A stretch of DNA of 64,000 nt from Verrucomicrobiaceae bacterium (GCA_947458455.1 CANGYJ010000010.1:117832-181831), one strand, 5' to 3'; shown: positions 43,843 through 53,489, counted from the first letter of the stretch. Numbers and translations are program-made. Notes: generated by a model not told the origin, from the letters alone.

Positions 43843-45132
43843 ATGAGCAATACAGTCAGTGTTTTCGGCCTCGGTTACGTGGGGACAGTTACGGCGGCGT
43901 GCCTCGCCGGCCGAGGGATGGCTGTGATCGGGGTGGATGCGAAGACGGAGAAAGTGGATGCAGTGAACTCGGGCCATTCTCCCCTCGTGGAGCCGGGATT
44001 GGAAAATCTGGTGCGCCAAGGACATTCCAGCGGCCTGCTTCGTGCGACTTTGGATGCGTCGGAAGCCGTTCGCGGTTCGAGCACGAGCCTCGTGTGCGTA
44101 GGCACGCCCTCGCTGAGCAATGGTCGCGTGCAGATGGATCATGTGCGGGCGGTGGCAGCGCAGATCGCGGCGGCCCTGCGAGAGTCTCCCAAAGCGCACA
44201 CGGTGGTGTTTCGCAGCACCATGCCGCCGGGCAGCACGCGAGCGCTGGTGGCGGAGTTCTTCAGCGGAACGACCACGCGGGTGCTGTATGTGCCGGAATT
44301 TCTCCGCGAAGTCTCAGCAGTTCACGACTTCCTCGAACCCAGCCTCAGCGTGCTCGGCACGGAGGATGGTGAGAGCACCGCCGAGGCTTTGGAAGGCCTG
44401 GGCAGCTTTGACGAGGTGCTGCGCTGGGAGGAGGCGGAAATGCTGAAATATGCCTGCAATGCTTTTCATGCTCTCAAAGCCGGTTTTGCGAATGAGATGG
44501 GCCGCGTGGGCAAATTTCTCGGCCTGGATGCCCGCCGGGTGATGGCCGCGCTAGGTCGCGATGAGAGACTGAACATCTCCCGCGCCTACCTAAAGCCTGG
44601 AAATCCGATTGGCGGCTCCTGCCTGCCGAAGGACGTGGGCGTGCTCGCCGCCTTGGCGAGATCGGAAGGGCTAAAACTGCCGCTCATCGAGCAGATGATG
44701 GATTCCAATCAGGCGCATCTCGATCATCTCACCCGCCTCGTGGAGGCCACCGGAGCACGACGCGTGGGTTTTCTCGGGCTGGCCTTCAAAGCAGGCACCG
44801 ATGACCTTCGCGGCAGCCCCATGGTCTCGCTGTCGGAGACGCTGCTGGGCCGCGGGCACTCGCTAAGCATCTTTGATCCGAGTGTGAACCTCACCCGCCT
44901 CATCGGGGCCAATGAAGCCGAGATTCAGCGTCGCATGCCGCATTTGGCCCGGCTGATGGCGGCCTCCGCTGCCGAGGTGGTGAGCGAGAGCGAGGTCATC
45001 GTGGCCGCTCAGCCTTGTGCGAGCCTTGAAGAGCTACGCGACTGCGTACGGCCCGATCAGCACGTCATTGATGTGAATGGCTGGCGAGAGCTGGAGACGC
45101 TGCCGTGGCGCTATGAAGGACTCTGCTGGTAG
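43843..45132 (+). CDS. algD: GDP-mannose 6-dehydrogenase (AlgD-like)
   Basis: 429 aa UDP-glucose/GDP-mannose dehydrogenase family. Two Rossmann-like domains: VSVFGLGYVGTVTAACLAGR at the start, then SPLVEPGLENLVRQG, RSTMPPGST, the catalytic thiol in GGSCLPKDVG, and FKAGTDDLRGSPMVSLSE. The closing EGLCW and IFDPSV-type C-terminal segment match Pseudomonas AlgD (which ends EGICW) better than UDP-glucose dehydrogenases, so GDP-mannuronate formation for an exopolysaccharide is likely. Start at ATG 43843 (MSNTVSVFGL) or ATG 43831. No other polysaccharide gene is nearby. Confidence 0.88.
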   Translation: MSNTVSVFGLGYVGTVTAACLAGRGMAVIGVDAKTEKVDAVNSGHSPLVEPGLENLVRQGHSSGLLRATLDASEAVRGSSTSLVCVGTPSLSNGRVQMDHVRAVAAQIAAALRESPKAHTVVFRSTMPPGSTRALVAEFFSGTTTRVLYVPEFLREVSAVHDFLEPSLSVLGTEDGESTAEALEGLGSFDEVLRWEEAEMLKYACNAFHALKAGFANEMGRVGKFLGLDARRVMAALGRDERLNISRAYLKPGNPIGGSCLPKDVGVLAALARSEGLKLPLIEQMMDSNQAHLDHLTRLVEATGARRVGFLGLAFKAGTDDLRGSPMVSLSETLLGRGHSLSIFDPSVNLTRLIGANEAEIQRRMPHLARLMAASAAEVVSESEVIVAAQPCASLEELRDCVRPDQHVIDVNGWRELETLPWRYEGLCW

Positions 45133-45182
45133 CGGAGGAGTTGATGGTCGAGCTGCACTTCGAGCATCAGCAAACCTTCCTA

Positions 45183-46712
45183 TCATGAGAGACTCTCGCC
45201 TTTCGTTTCTGGGGCGAACCAGATGAGCACCATGCCGACGAGGTAGATCGAACACAGCGCGGAATAGGCATTGGCGGAGGTGCCGAAGGCGTGGACGAGA
45301 TTCGCAATTTGAAGTCCGCCGATGGCGGCGATGATGCGTCCCACATTGAAGCAGAAGCCCTGGCCGGTGGCCCGCACGCTGGTGGGGAAAAGCTCAGGCA
45401 GATAGAGCGGGAAGAAGCCGTAGAAGCTCGCGGTGATGCCCCCCATGATGAAGGCGGTGGCAAAGAACCAGCCGTTGATGACGGCGTTCGTTTGGTAAAA
45501 CAACAGCGCCGAGGCCAAAGCCAGGATGCACATGAAAAAGTAGGTTACTCGGCGGTTCAGCAGGTTCGAGATCACGGGAGCAATGAACGCAAACAAGCAG
45601 GCACCTACCGAGGTGGCGATCTGGGTGTATTGCGCCACATTGGTGAAGCCGTTCGCATTCAAATCGGCCGAGGTGGACCACTTCGCACTCTGCTGCGCCG
45701 CACCCCAGGTGCCCAGCAAGGCGATACCGGCGAGGGAGGCTCCCATGATCAAATTCCTACGCACGCTGATCCGGCTGGCCTCCGTGATGCTGCCAGCGGC
45801 TTCGGCACGGCCCAGGTAACGGCGCGCCGGCAGCAGATAACCCCAGACGACGACGCCAAAGCCCACCACCGTGATGAGGACGGCCATGAGCGGTGTAACG
45901 CCGCTTTCGATACCGGCGGGAGACCACGACCAGATGATAAACATCGCCACGATGGCTCCGATGAGCACGCCTTTGAGGTCCATCGTGCTCCAGTGGCTGG
46001 TTTTGCCCGCCGCTTTTTCCTCCTCCCATTTGTCCGATTCGGGAACGAAGATACGGATGAGGAAGATGATGATCGCGGGCAGTGCACCGATGAGCATCAG
46101 GAAGCGCCAGGCCTGATGATCGAGCAGCCAGCCGGCCAGTTCCTCGCTACCGCCGAGAGCCAGCGTCCAGGTGCGCATCGTTTCGATGAAGGTATTCATG
46201 CCGAGGCTCAGGCCAGCGACAAGGAGGTAGCCGATATTGGCCGCTGCGCCGATGGCTCCGGCCACGAAGGCGCGATTGCCATGCGTCCACAGTTCATTCA
46301 CCAGCGCCACGCCCAGCGCCCACTCACCGCCCATGCCGAGGGAAGCCACGAAACGAAGAATGGCGATGTGCCAGGCCTCCGTGGCAAAGCCGCACAGGCC
46401 GGTGAAGATGGCGTAGGTGAAGATGGAGAAGGACATGGCTTTGACCCGGCCGATCCGGTCTCCCAACCAGCCAAAGAACACACCGCCCGTAGCCGCTCCG
46501 ACGAGGAAGGTGGCGATGATGACACTGAACCAGCGATCAAGCGTGGCACTGAGCGCCTCGGGAGCTGCGGTGCTCGCGAGAAGATCCTGCAACGCCGGTT
46601 TCCCGATCAGCGGGAAGAGCCCCATTTCAAACCCATCAAACATCCAACCGAGGAAAGCGGCGATGAGCGCCATGTTACGACCGGTGGAGGAGGGAGCGGA
46701 GGGGGAAGACAT
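45183..46712 (-). CDS. MFS transporter (sugar-porter/aromatic-acid type)
   Basis: 509 aa with about 12 membrane helices. Major facilitator motif between TM2 and TM3: GWLGDRIGRVKAM; TM1 holds the acidic MFDGFEMGLFPL typical of the AAHS/SHS metabolite:H+ symporter group; after TM6 a long cytoplasmic loop with FVPESDKWEEEKAAGKTSHW. The C-terminal LYLPELFPTSVRATGQGFCF is also typical. The insert between TM7 and TM8 is longer than usual. Substrate unknown, perhaps an organic acid or sugar. Start ATG 46712 (MSSPSAPSST); stops converge with algD over 50 bp. Confidence 0.92.
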   Translation of the reverse strand: MSSPSAPSSTGRNMALIAAFLGWMFDGFEMGLFPLIGKPALQDLLASTAAPEALSATLDRWFSVIIATFLVGAATGGVFFGWLGDRIGRVKAMSFSIFTYAIFTGLCGFATEAWHIAILRFVASLGMGGEWALGVALVNELWTHGNRAFVAGAIGAAANIGYLLVAGLSLGMNTFIETMRTWTLALGGSEELAGWLLDHQAWRFLMLIGALPAIIIFLIRIFVPESDKWEEEKAAGKTSHWSTMDLKGVLIGAIVAMFIIWSWSPAGIESGVTPLMAVLITVVGFGVVVWGYLLPARRYLGRAEAAGSITEASRISVRRNLIMGASLAGIALLGTWGAAQQSAKWSTSADLNANGFTNVAQYTQIATSVGACLFAFIAPVISNLLNRRVTYFFMCILALASALLFYQTNAVINGWFFATAFIMGGITASFYGFFPLYLPELFPTSVRATGQGFCFNVGRIIAAIGGLQIANLVHAFGTSANAYSALCSIYLVGMVLIWFAPETKGESLS

Positions 46713-46802
46713 GCGGAAGTCGGGAAAGGAGTCTGGAGGATGGCAACAAACGGACTCCCCGCGAAGGAATTTCGAGTCTGGATGTGAAATCACTCTCGGT
46801 CC

Positions 46803-48167
46803 TCACCCGACGATGGCTCGCGGGACACGGCCATTCACATCGGTGAGGCGGTAATCGCGGCCGGCGTAGCGGTAGGTGAGCTTTTCGTGGTCGATGCCAA
46901 GGAGGTGGAGGATGGTGGCGTGGATGTCGTGGACGTGCATTTTATTCACGGCAGCTTTGAAGCCGAAGTCATCGCTCTGACCATAGGCGGTGCCGCCGCG
47001 GGCTCCGCCACCGGCGAAGAACATGCAGAAACCGTGCGGGTTGTGATCGCGACCATTGCCGTTTTCACTCACGGGTGTGCGACCAAACTCGCCGCCCCAG
47101 ACGATGAGGGTATCATCGAGCATGCCGCGCTGTTTGAGATCGGCGATGAGGGCGGCGATGGGCCGATCGATATCGACGGCGAGTTTTCGCGTGGCGGTTT
47201 CGTGATTCGAATGGGTATCCCAGGGCTGGCCGTTGCCGTAATAGACCTGCACGAAGCGCACACCACGCTCGACGAGCCTGCGAGCCATGAGGCAGCCGTT
47301 GGAGAAATGGCTGGTGCCATACATCTCGCGGATTTTTGGAGACTCGAGGTTCACGTCGAAGGCATCCGTGGCGGCGGACTGCATGCGGAAGGCGGTTTCC
47401 ATGGCCTGGATGCGGCCATTGAGCATGACATCGGCTCCACCACGAGCGGCGAGGTGCTCGGCATTGAGCGTCTGCATGAGATCGAGCTGGCGGCGTTGGT
47501 CGCTGGATGCCAGGCGGCTGTTGGTCAGCCACGGGATCATCTGCTTGGGGTCGAGATTCGAGTGGTTGATGTAAACGCCCTGATGCTGCGCGGGAAGGAA
47601 GGCGCTGCTCCACAGGACGGAGAAGCGCACGGGCTTGCCAGGACAAAGCACGACGAAGGAAGGAAGATTGGCGTTTTCATTGCCAAGGCCGTAGCTGAGC
47701 CAGGAGCCCATGCTGGGCACGCGCTCGGTCATGGTGCCATTGTTCATGAGCAGCAGTGCGGGGCCGTGATTGGGATTGTCCGTGTGGCAGGAGCGGAGCA
47801 CGCAGAGGTCATCGGCATGCTGGGCGAGGTTTGGCAGCAACTCACTGATCTCCAGGCCGCTCTGACCATGCTTCGAATAGGCATACGGTGAGGCGAGCAG
47901 GCCGCCGGTGGGCCGCTCCGTGCGTAGATCCGCGCCTTCGGGCTTCTGACCGGCATATTTGGTCAGTGCGGGCTTTGGATCGAAGTAATCGGGGCCGAAG
48001 GGGCCACCATTCATGAAGAGGTGAATGATGCGCTTGGCCTTCGGGACGAAATTCGCGCGTGGCAGACCGCCTGCGGCTGCGAGACTGGAAACAAGCCCCA
48101 ACGAGCCCAAACCACCTCCCAGGCGGGCGAGGAGGTCACGGCGTGAAAACGGATCGAGAGGAGGCAT
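46803..48167 (-). CDS. DUF1501 Tat-exported protein
   Basis: 454 aa with twin-arginine signal FSRRDLLARLGGGLGSLGLV. DUF1501 marks: IIHLFMNGGPFGPDYFDPKP, LCVLRSCHTDNPNHGPALLL, GCLMARRLVERGVRFVQVYY, DDTLIVWGGEFGRTPVSENG, RDHNPHGFCMFFAGGGARGG and HDIHATILHLLGIDHEKLTY. The fold is alkaline-phosphatase/sulfatase-like, and the family is abundant in Planctomycetes and Verrucomicrobia. Members usually follow a DUF1549/DUF1553 cytochrome-like partner gene; none is present here. Start ATG 48167 behind GAGG-rich sequence. Divergent from the outer-membrane factor gene over 87 bp. Confidence 0.93.
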   Translation of the reverse strand: MPPLDPFSRRDLLARLGGGLGSLGLVSSLAAAGGLPRANFVPKAKRIIHLFMNGGPFGPDYFDPKPALTKYAGQKPEGADLRTERPTGGLLASPYAYSKHGQSGLEISELLPNLAQHADDLCVLRSCHTDNPNHGPALLLMNNGTMTERVPSMGSWLSYGLGNENANLPSFVVLCPGKPVRFSVLWSSAFLPAQHQGVYINHSNLDPKQMIPWLTNSRLASSDQRRQLDLMQTLNAEHLAARGGADVMLNGRIQAMETAFRMQSAATDAFDVNLESPKIREMYGTSHFSNGCLMARRLVERGVRFVQVYYGNGQPWDTHSNHETATRKLAVDIDRPIAALIADLKQRGMLDDTLIVWGGEFGRTPVSENGNGRDHNPHGFCMFFAGGGARGGTAYGQSDDFGFKAAVNKMHVHDIHATILHLLGIDHEKLTYRYAGRDYRLTDVNGRVPRAIVG

Positions 48168-48254
48168 GAGGTTTCTACGGCTCTCGAAGCATTCGCTTTG
48201 CCGCGAAGGGCGAAAAAGCATTCCTTTGGAAAGATCACATGCAAAGCGCCCGGA

Positions 48255-49697
48255 ATGAAGTCATTCAACATGGTGACTCGGAAATCGGAAACTGGCAGAA
48301 CCTCAGGACAAGCAGCAGCGGCCTTGCTAGGCCTTCTTGCGCTCACGGGATGCAATTTGGCTCCGTCGTTTCTGAAGCCAGCGGTTCCCCTGCCCTCCTC
48401 TTTTAAGCGCAGCGGCCCGTGGCGCACGGCGACGCCGCGTGATGAGGTCAAACGCGGCTCGTGGTGGAGTTCGTTTGGCGATGCGAGGCTCTCCAGCCTG
48501 ATGAAGCAGGCAGAAGCCAACAGTCCCACGCTCGAACTGGCCATGCATCGAGTGACGGAAGCGCAGGCACTCGCACGAGCGGATCGGGCGAACCTGTTTC
48601 CTTTCCTCACGCTGAATGGCTCGGCGCAGCGCAGTCGCGGCTCGAGTAATTTGCAGTTTCAATTCGCGGGTGGTCGCACACGCACGCTGCTGGGCACGGG
48701 TTTGGATTTGAGCTACGAACTCGATTTCTGGGGTCGCCTACGCAATCAAAGCCGCGCCGGAAGCGAACGTGCCGAAGCGGCGGAGGCCAATCGAAACACG
48801 GCGCTGCTTGGTCTTCAAAGCGAACTGGCGATGAATTACTTCGCGCTGCGCACCCAAGATGCGCAAATCGCGCTGCTGCGCCGCACCGTGGAGCTGCGGC
48901 GCAGGACGGTGAGCCTTGCTCGCACTCGCTTTGAACAGGGCGACATCGCCCAAGTGGATGTGGCGCAGGCGGAGACCGATCTGAATGCCACGGAAGCGGA
49001 GGCGATAGGGCTGGAACGCACTCGCATGGAGCTAGAACATGCCATCGCGCTGCTGCTGGGCACCACGCCTTCGCAATTCAATCAAGTCGAGCATGCGATC
49101 AGCGGTCAGCCACCTTCCGTTCCCAAATCAATGCCGAGTGATCTACTGGAGCGCCGCCCGGATATCGCGAGCGCGGAACGCCAGATGGCGGCGCTGAATG
49201 CGGAGATCGGTGTGGCGAAGGCGGCTTTGTTTCCGAGCGTGACCATTGGCCTGACCGGCGGCACGCAGACGAGCTATCCGTGGAAAATCGCCGATGCAGC
49301 GAGCCGTGTGTGGGGTCTCGGCCCCGCCGGGGTGGAATGGCCGCTGCTGCGTGGTGGCGAGGTGAAAGCTGGCATTGAGGCCAGTCAGGCCCGCTACGAT
49401 CAAGCGGCGGCGGCTTACAAAAGCACGGTGCTCTCGGCGGTGCGTGAAGTGGAGGATGCTCTGGCTGGCATTGAGGTGCTGAAACGCCAATCGGCCGCTC
49501 AAGATGCTACGGTGGCCGCTGCCAGCCAGGCGCTGGCCCTTTCCCAAAAGCGCTACGAATCCGGCCTGGTGGCCTACTACGAGGTCCTGGATGGTCAGCG
49601 CACGTTGCTTCGTGCCGAACAGGAAGCCACTCGCATTCAGGGCGAGCGCTTTTTAGCCACGGTGATGCTGATCAAGGCGCTCGGCGGCGGCTGGTGA
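48255..49697 (+). CDS. Outer-membrane efflux lipoprotein (NodT/OprM type)
   Basis: 480 aa. Lipoprotein signal ending LLGLLALTGC (lipobox LTGC). Mature part is a TolC/OprM-like trimeric channel: PTLELAMHRVTEAQALARAD, LSYELDFWGRLRNQSRAGSE, ALRTQDAQIALLRRTVELR, FEQGDIAQVDVAQAET, LLERRPDIASAERQMAALNA, VEWPLLRGGEVKAGIEASQA and GLVAYYEVLDGQRTLLRAEQ. These are standard for RND-pump partners. The RND permease and membrane-fusion genes are absent next door, so it may serve a distant pump. Start ATG 48255 (MKSFNMVTRK). Converges with the methyltransferase gene, six bp apart. Confidence 0.93.
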   Translation: MKSFNMVTRKSETGRTSGQAAAALLGLLALTGCNLAPSFLKPAVPLPSSFKRSGPWRTATPRDEVKRGSWWSSFGDARLSSLMKQAEANSPTLELAMHRVTEAQALARADRANLFPFLTLNGSAQRSRGSSNLQFQFAGGRTRTLLGTGLDLSYELDFWGRLRNQSRAGSERAEAAEANRNTALLGLQSELAMNYFALRTQDAQIALLRRTVELRRRTVSLARTRFEQGDIAQVDVAQAETDLNATEAEAIGLERTRMELEHAIALLLGTTPSQFNQVEHAISGQPPSVPKSMPSDLLERRPDIASAERQMAALNAEIGVAKAALFPSVTIGLTGGTQTSYPWKIADAASRVWGLGPAGVEWPLLRGGEVKAGIEASQARYDQAAAAYKSTVLSAVREVEDALAGIEVLKRQSAAQDATVAAASQALALSQKRYESGLVAYYEVLDGQRTLLRAEQEATRIQGERFLATVMLIKALGGGW

Positions 49698-49703
49698 GCC
49701 TGT

Positions 49704-50597
49704 TCAATCCTTCAACCACCAGCAGAAACCACCGCTGGGCACTGGCAGGACATTTTCAGCACCGCGCAGCTGCATCTCGCCCTGCTCGAAATGTCCACCA
49801 CGAGATCCAAATGCCTGGAGCAGCAGATGATGCAGCGAGATCGGCGTGAGCTCGGGTGTATGACAGGATAGCAGCACGCCGAGCGGTTCATCGGAGGTGA
49901 GTTTCGTGAGCAGTGATAGCAGCTTGGGCAGATCGCTTTCTATCTTGAAGATCTCGCCCTTGGCTCCGCGTCCGTAGCTAGGCGGATCGAGGATGATCAA
50001 ATCATAGCGTCGTTCCCGGCGCAGTTCGCGTTCGAGGAACTTGGTCACATCATCGACGATCCAGCGCACGGGACGATCTTGAAGTTGATTGATCGTCGCG
50101 TTTTGACGGGCCCATTCGACCATGCCTTTGGAGGCATCCACATGGCAGACCTCCGCGCCAGCATGCGCCGCAGCGAGCGTGCTGCCGCCGGAGTAGGCGA
50201 AGAGGTTCAGCACACGGGCAGCCCGCTGATGCCTAGTCTGATACGCGGTGCAGACTTCGCGAATGCGACGCCATTGATCCCGCTGCTCAGGGAAGATGCC
50301 CAGATGGCCGAAGTCAGTGGAGCTAAGCTGGAAGCTCGTGCCATCGACGTTGATCGTCCATGATTCCGGCAAACGATCTCGGCCGCGCCATTGATTGCCG
50401 CCATCACGAAAGAAGGTGGCGGTGGCCTGCTGCCACTCATGCTTTGGTAAAGAGGGATTCCACACGGCCTGCGCACAAGGCCTGGAGAGCACCACGGGGC
50501 CAAAACGCTCCAACTTTTGAAAACCGCCGCTGTCGAGCAGGGCATAGTCGGAGCTGGAAGACGCGGCGGACACGGTGAGATGCCGGTTTAGGGCCAC
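49704..50597 (-). CDS. RlmI/RlmK-like SAM methyltransferase
   Basis: 297 aa from a GTG at 50597, preceded by AAGGA; a second GTG is at 50573. The longer upstream frame is antisense/out-of-frame to map and is rejected. Class I fold: VLNLFAYSGGSTLAAAHAGA and VCHVDASKGMVEWARQNA (SAM site), then DLIILDPPSYGRGAKGEIFK with the DPPSY motif of the rRNA m5C/m2G type. The N-terminal PUA domain of RlmI is missing, so its RNA target is uncertain. The start overlaps the end of map by about ten bases: last gene of the ribosomal cluster. Confidence 0.87.
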   Translation of the reverse strand: MALNRHLTVSAASSSSDYALLDSGGFQKLERFGPVVLSRPCAQAVWNPSLPKHEWQQATATFFRDGGNQWRGRDRLPESWTINVDGTSFQLSSTDFGHLGIFPEQRDQWRRIREVCTAYQTRHQRAARVLNLFAYSGGSTLAAAHAGAEVCHVDASKGMVEWARQNATINQLQDRPVRWIVDDVTKFLERELRRERRYDLIILDPPSYGRGAKGEIFKIESDLPKLLSLLTKLTSDEPLGVLLSCHTPELTPISLHHLLLQAFGSRGGHFEQGEMQLRGAENVLPVPSGGFCWWLKD

Positions 50598-51439
50598 AGA
50601 TCCTTGATCGGGCGCGGCGTGAGGTCCTCGACGCCTTTGGGGAACATGCGCTTGCGATAGGTGAGGATCTCCGGCTCCTGCGCCGTGATGAGCACGACGT
50701 GCTCGTAGTGGCTGCTGGGCTTGCGATCCGTGGCGATGACGGTCCACTTGTCCTCCAAAATGCGGGTTTTCTCGGTGCCCATGTTGATCATGGGTTCGAT
50801 GGCGAGGGTCATACCGGCCTTGAGACGAGGGCGGTCACCTTTTTTACCAAAATTCGGCACCTGAGGATCTTCGTGGAGCTTGCGGCCGACACCGTGGCCG
50901 ACGAATTCACGCACGACGCTATAACCGAACTTCGTGACGTGGTTTTCGACGCTGTGGCAGAGATCGCCGAGCATCCAGCCATCACGGGCGTGATTCACGG
51001 CGATGTGAAGGGACTCCTCTGTGGCTGCCATGAGCTTGAGCGTCTCCTTCTCCACATTACCGACGGGCACGGTGAGGGCGTTGTCACCCACCCAACCATC
51101 GCGGTAGATACCGATGTCGATTTTGACGATGTCACCGTCTTGAATGACGCGAGCACCGCCAATGCCGTGAACGACTTCTTCGTTGATGGAGATGCAGATG
51201 TTCCCTGGGAACTGGCGATAACCGAGGAAGGCACTGGTGCAGCCACTGGCCTTCATGGCGGCGGCAGCAAAGCGGTCGATCTCACCAGTGGTGACACCCA
51301 CATGAACCTCAGCAGCCGTTTTCAGTAAGATGTCGCGAGCGAGCTGGCCCGCTTTGCGAATGCAGTCCTGCTGCTGACCGTGGCGGATTGGGATGTTCCC
51401 CGATTTGGCAAGACCCATGAGCCAGTTAAAAAAACTCAC
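50588..51439 (-). CDS. map: Methionine aminopeptidase, type I
   Basis: 283 aa with an N-terminal extension of about 35 residues. Removes initiator methionine from nascent proteins. Metal ligands in VKIDIGIYRDGWVGDNALT (two Asp), EFVGHGVGRKLHEDP (His), LAIEPMINMG (Glu) and HYEHVVLIT (Glu). Its ATG overlaps the secY stop by four bases, so it is translated from the spc-type operon; adk, often between secY and map, is absent. Confidence 0.97.
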   Translation of the reverse strand: MSFFNWLMGLAKSGNIPIRHGQQQDCIRKAGQLARDILLKTAAEVHVGVTTGEIDRFAAAAMKASGCTSAFLGYRQFPGNICISINEEVVHGIGGARVIQDGDIVKIDIGIYRDGWVGDNALTVPVGNVEKETLKLMAATEESLHIAVNHARDGWMLGDLCHSVENHVTKFGYSVVREFVGHGVGRKLHEDPQVPNFGKKGDRPRLKAGMTLAIEPMINMGTEKTRILEDKWTVIATDRKPSSHYEHVVLITAQEPEILTYRKRMFPKGVEDLTPRPIKDLWP

Positions 51440-52941
51440 TTGTTAAGGAGATAACTCACGAGGGCGACCAGCACGATGAGAGCGATGCCGACCCACAACC
51501 ACACGAGGGTGGTGGAGTCCATCACTTTACCACCGGTCTGCTGCAAGCGGTCGAAGCGACCGCGGATGCGTCCCTTCTTCAGGAATCCGTCGTAATGGCT
51601 CTGTAGAAGGTGCGTTTCCACCTGGCGCATCACGTCGAGCACAACGCCAACCAAGATGAGCAGGCTGGTGCCACCGAGGAACTGCGCGGCGGAGGCGGAG
51701 ATACCAAGGGCGGAGCTAGTGATGCCCGGAAGGATGTACAAGGCCGTGAGGAAGATGGCTCCGGCAAAGGTCAGACGGCTCATCGTGAAGTCGAGGAAGT
51801 CAGCGGTGGGCTTGCCCGGGCGAATGCCCGCGATGTAGCCCCCGGATTTCTTGAGATCTTCACTGATCTGCTGCGGCTGGAACATGGTGGCGACCCAGAA
51901 GTAGCTGAAGAAGAAGATGAGCAGGGCGGAGATGGTGTAATACCAGAAACCGGTGCTGAGCGTCATGGAGAGGCTTTGAATCCAGCCGACATCGCTAAAG
52001 AAGGAAGCAAGGATCTGCGTGGGAAAGAGCAGAATGGCCTGGGCGAAGATAATGGGCATCACGCCAGAATAATTGATCTTCAGCGGCAGATACTGGGTCT
52101 GGCCGCCATACACTTTACGGCCCACCACACGCTTCGCGTAAGTGATGGCAATGCGGCGGGTGGCCTGCGTGAGAGCGATGACGCCAGCGATCACGATAAT
52201 CATAAAGGCAACAAGGAGGAGCAGCTTCGCGGCGCTGGAAGGATCTGCATCCGCACCACCGACGTAGGTCTTCCAAACCTGGATGAAGGCCCCAGGAAGG
52301 TCGGAGACGATGTTCACGCAGATAAGGATGGAGGTACCATTGCCGATACCACGCTCGGTGATCTGCTCGCCGAGCCACATCATGAACATGGTGCCAGCGG
52401 TGATGGTGATGACGGCGGGCAGAATGAAGGTCCAGAAACCAAAATTGGGCACGAGCGGACGTCCCATGGTTTCAATCGTCTGACCGAGGCCTTGCATGAG
52501 GTAGTTCTGCTTCGGATCGGCAAGCGATTGCACGAGCATGAACGCCTGAAACACGCAGAGCACAATCGTGGCCCAGCGAGTGTATTGAGTGATCTTTTGA
52601 CGTCCGCCTTCCTCGCGGGCGAGCTTCGTCAGCGGCGGCCAGACGGCAGTGAGGAGCTGCAGCATGATGCTGGCGCTGATGTAGGGCATGATGCCCAAGG
52701 CGAAAATGGCGCAGTTTTGCAGACCACCGCCGGAGAAGATGTTCAAAAGTGCGGCCACCTGAGCACCTGCGGAGGTGCTATTCTCAGCCTTATCGGTGAT
52801 CCACTGGCTAAGCACGGTGGGATCAATGCCAGGAAGGGTGATCTGGGTGCCGATGCGGACGATCACGATCATGGCGAGCGTGAAAAGGATGCGGGAGCGC
52901 AGTTCTGGGACCTTAAAGCTGTTGGCGAATGCGGAAATCAT
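51436..52941 (-). CDS. secY: Protein translocase subunit SecY
   Basis: 501 aa core of the Sec channel in the inner membrane. Family phrases: LGIMPYISASIMLQLLTAVW, GEQITERGIGNGTSILI, QATRRIAITYAKRVVG, YLPLKINYSGVMPIIFAQAI, FSYFWVATMFQPQQISEDLK and GGYIAGIRPGKPTADFLDF. Ten standard helices are followed by an unusual C-terminal extension (about 460-501) with one more predicted helix, STTLVWLWVGIALIVLVALV. Standard place after rplO and before map. Confidence 0.97.
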   Translation of the reverse strand: MISAFANSFKVPELRSRILFTLAMIVIVRIGTQITLPGIDPTVLSQWITDKAENSTSAGAQVAALLNIFSGGGLQNCAIFALGIMPYISASIMLQLLTAVWPPLTKLAREEGGRQKITQYTRWATIVLCVFQAFMLVQSLADPKQNYLMQGLGQTIETMGRPLVPNFGFWTFILPAVITITAGTMFMMWLGEQITERGIGNGTSILICVNIVSDLPGAFIQVWKTYVGGADADPSSAAKLLLLVAFMIIVIAGVIALTQATRRIAITYAKRVVGRKVYGGQTQYLPLKINYSGVMPIIFAQAILLFPTQILASFFSDVGWIQSLSMTLSTGFWYYTISALLIFFFSYFWVATMFQPQQISEDLKKSGGYIAGIRPGKPTADFLDFTMSRLTFAGAIFLTALYILPGITSSALGISASAAQFLGGTSLLILVGVVLDVMRQVETHLLQSHYDGFLKKGRIRGRFDRLQQTGGKVMDSTTLVWLWVGIALIVLVALVSYLLNK

Positions 52942-53045
52942 AGGCGGCGGGTGGTCTTGATACGGCGAAGGGCCTGTCTCCAGAAGCGGTGGGTAACCAC
53001 CGTGGAAACCGGCCCATCACGAAAGTGGTTGGGAATAATGAGAAA

Positions 53046-53489
53046 TTACGCGGCGATGCTGCCGCCGGCCTTCTCGATCTTCTCACGGGCCGTGGCGCTG
53101 ACTTTGGCGCCCTGGATGGTGAGTTTGCGAGTCAGCTCGCCAGTGCCGAGGATCTTGATCTCATCGCAATTGCGGGAAACCAAGCCGACCGTGCGGAGGG
53201 AAGCTTCATCGACGGTGGCCCCGTCTTCGAAGGCGTTGTTGAGTTCGCCAACGTTCACGACTTCAATAGCGTCCTGGAAAGCCCTATTATTGAAACCTTT
53301 TTTCGGGAGACGGCGATGCATCGGCATCTGTCCACCTTCAAAGCCGGGACGGATACCGCGACCAGAACGGGCCATCTGGCCTTTGTTGCCCTTGCAGGAG
53401 GTTTTACCATGGCCGGAGCTTTCTCCGCAGCCGATGCGCTTGCGACGCTTACGAGCGCCGGGGCGGTTTTGTGTGTCTTGGAGCTGCAT
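53046..53489 (-). CDS. rplO: 50S ribosomal protein L15
   Basis: 147 aa. MQLQDTQNRPGARKRRKRIG, then GCGESSGHGKTSCKGNKGQM ARSG and PGFEGGQMPMHRRLPKKGFN are the L15 signature. Follows rpsE by 36 bp; rpmD (L30), normally between rpsE and rplO, is missing. About 104 bp separate it from secY, a gap without a recognised terminator. Confidence 0.96.
   Translation of the reverse strand: MQLQDTQNRPGARKRRKRIGCGESSGHGKTSCKGNKGQMARSGRGIRPGFEGGQMPMHRRLPKKGFNNRAFQDAIEVVNVGELNNAFEDGATVDEASLRTVGLVSRNCDEIKILGTGELTRKLTIQGAKVSATAREKIEKAGGSIAA

Noticed and set aside
50598-50747. Upstream extension of the methyltransferase frame (MDRHRHGSQAQ...)
   Set aside because: Read out of frame through map and unlike the methyltransferase family; a GTG with AAGGA fits better.
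52942-53045. Hidden small gene (rpmD or rpmJ-like) between secY and rplO
   Set aside because: No frame of adequate length with L30 or L36 features is found in this 104-bp gap.
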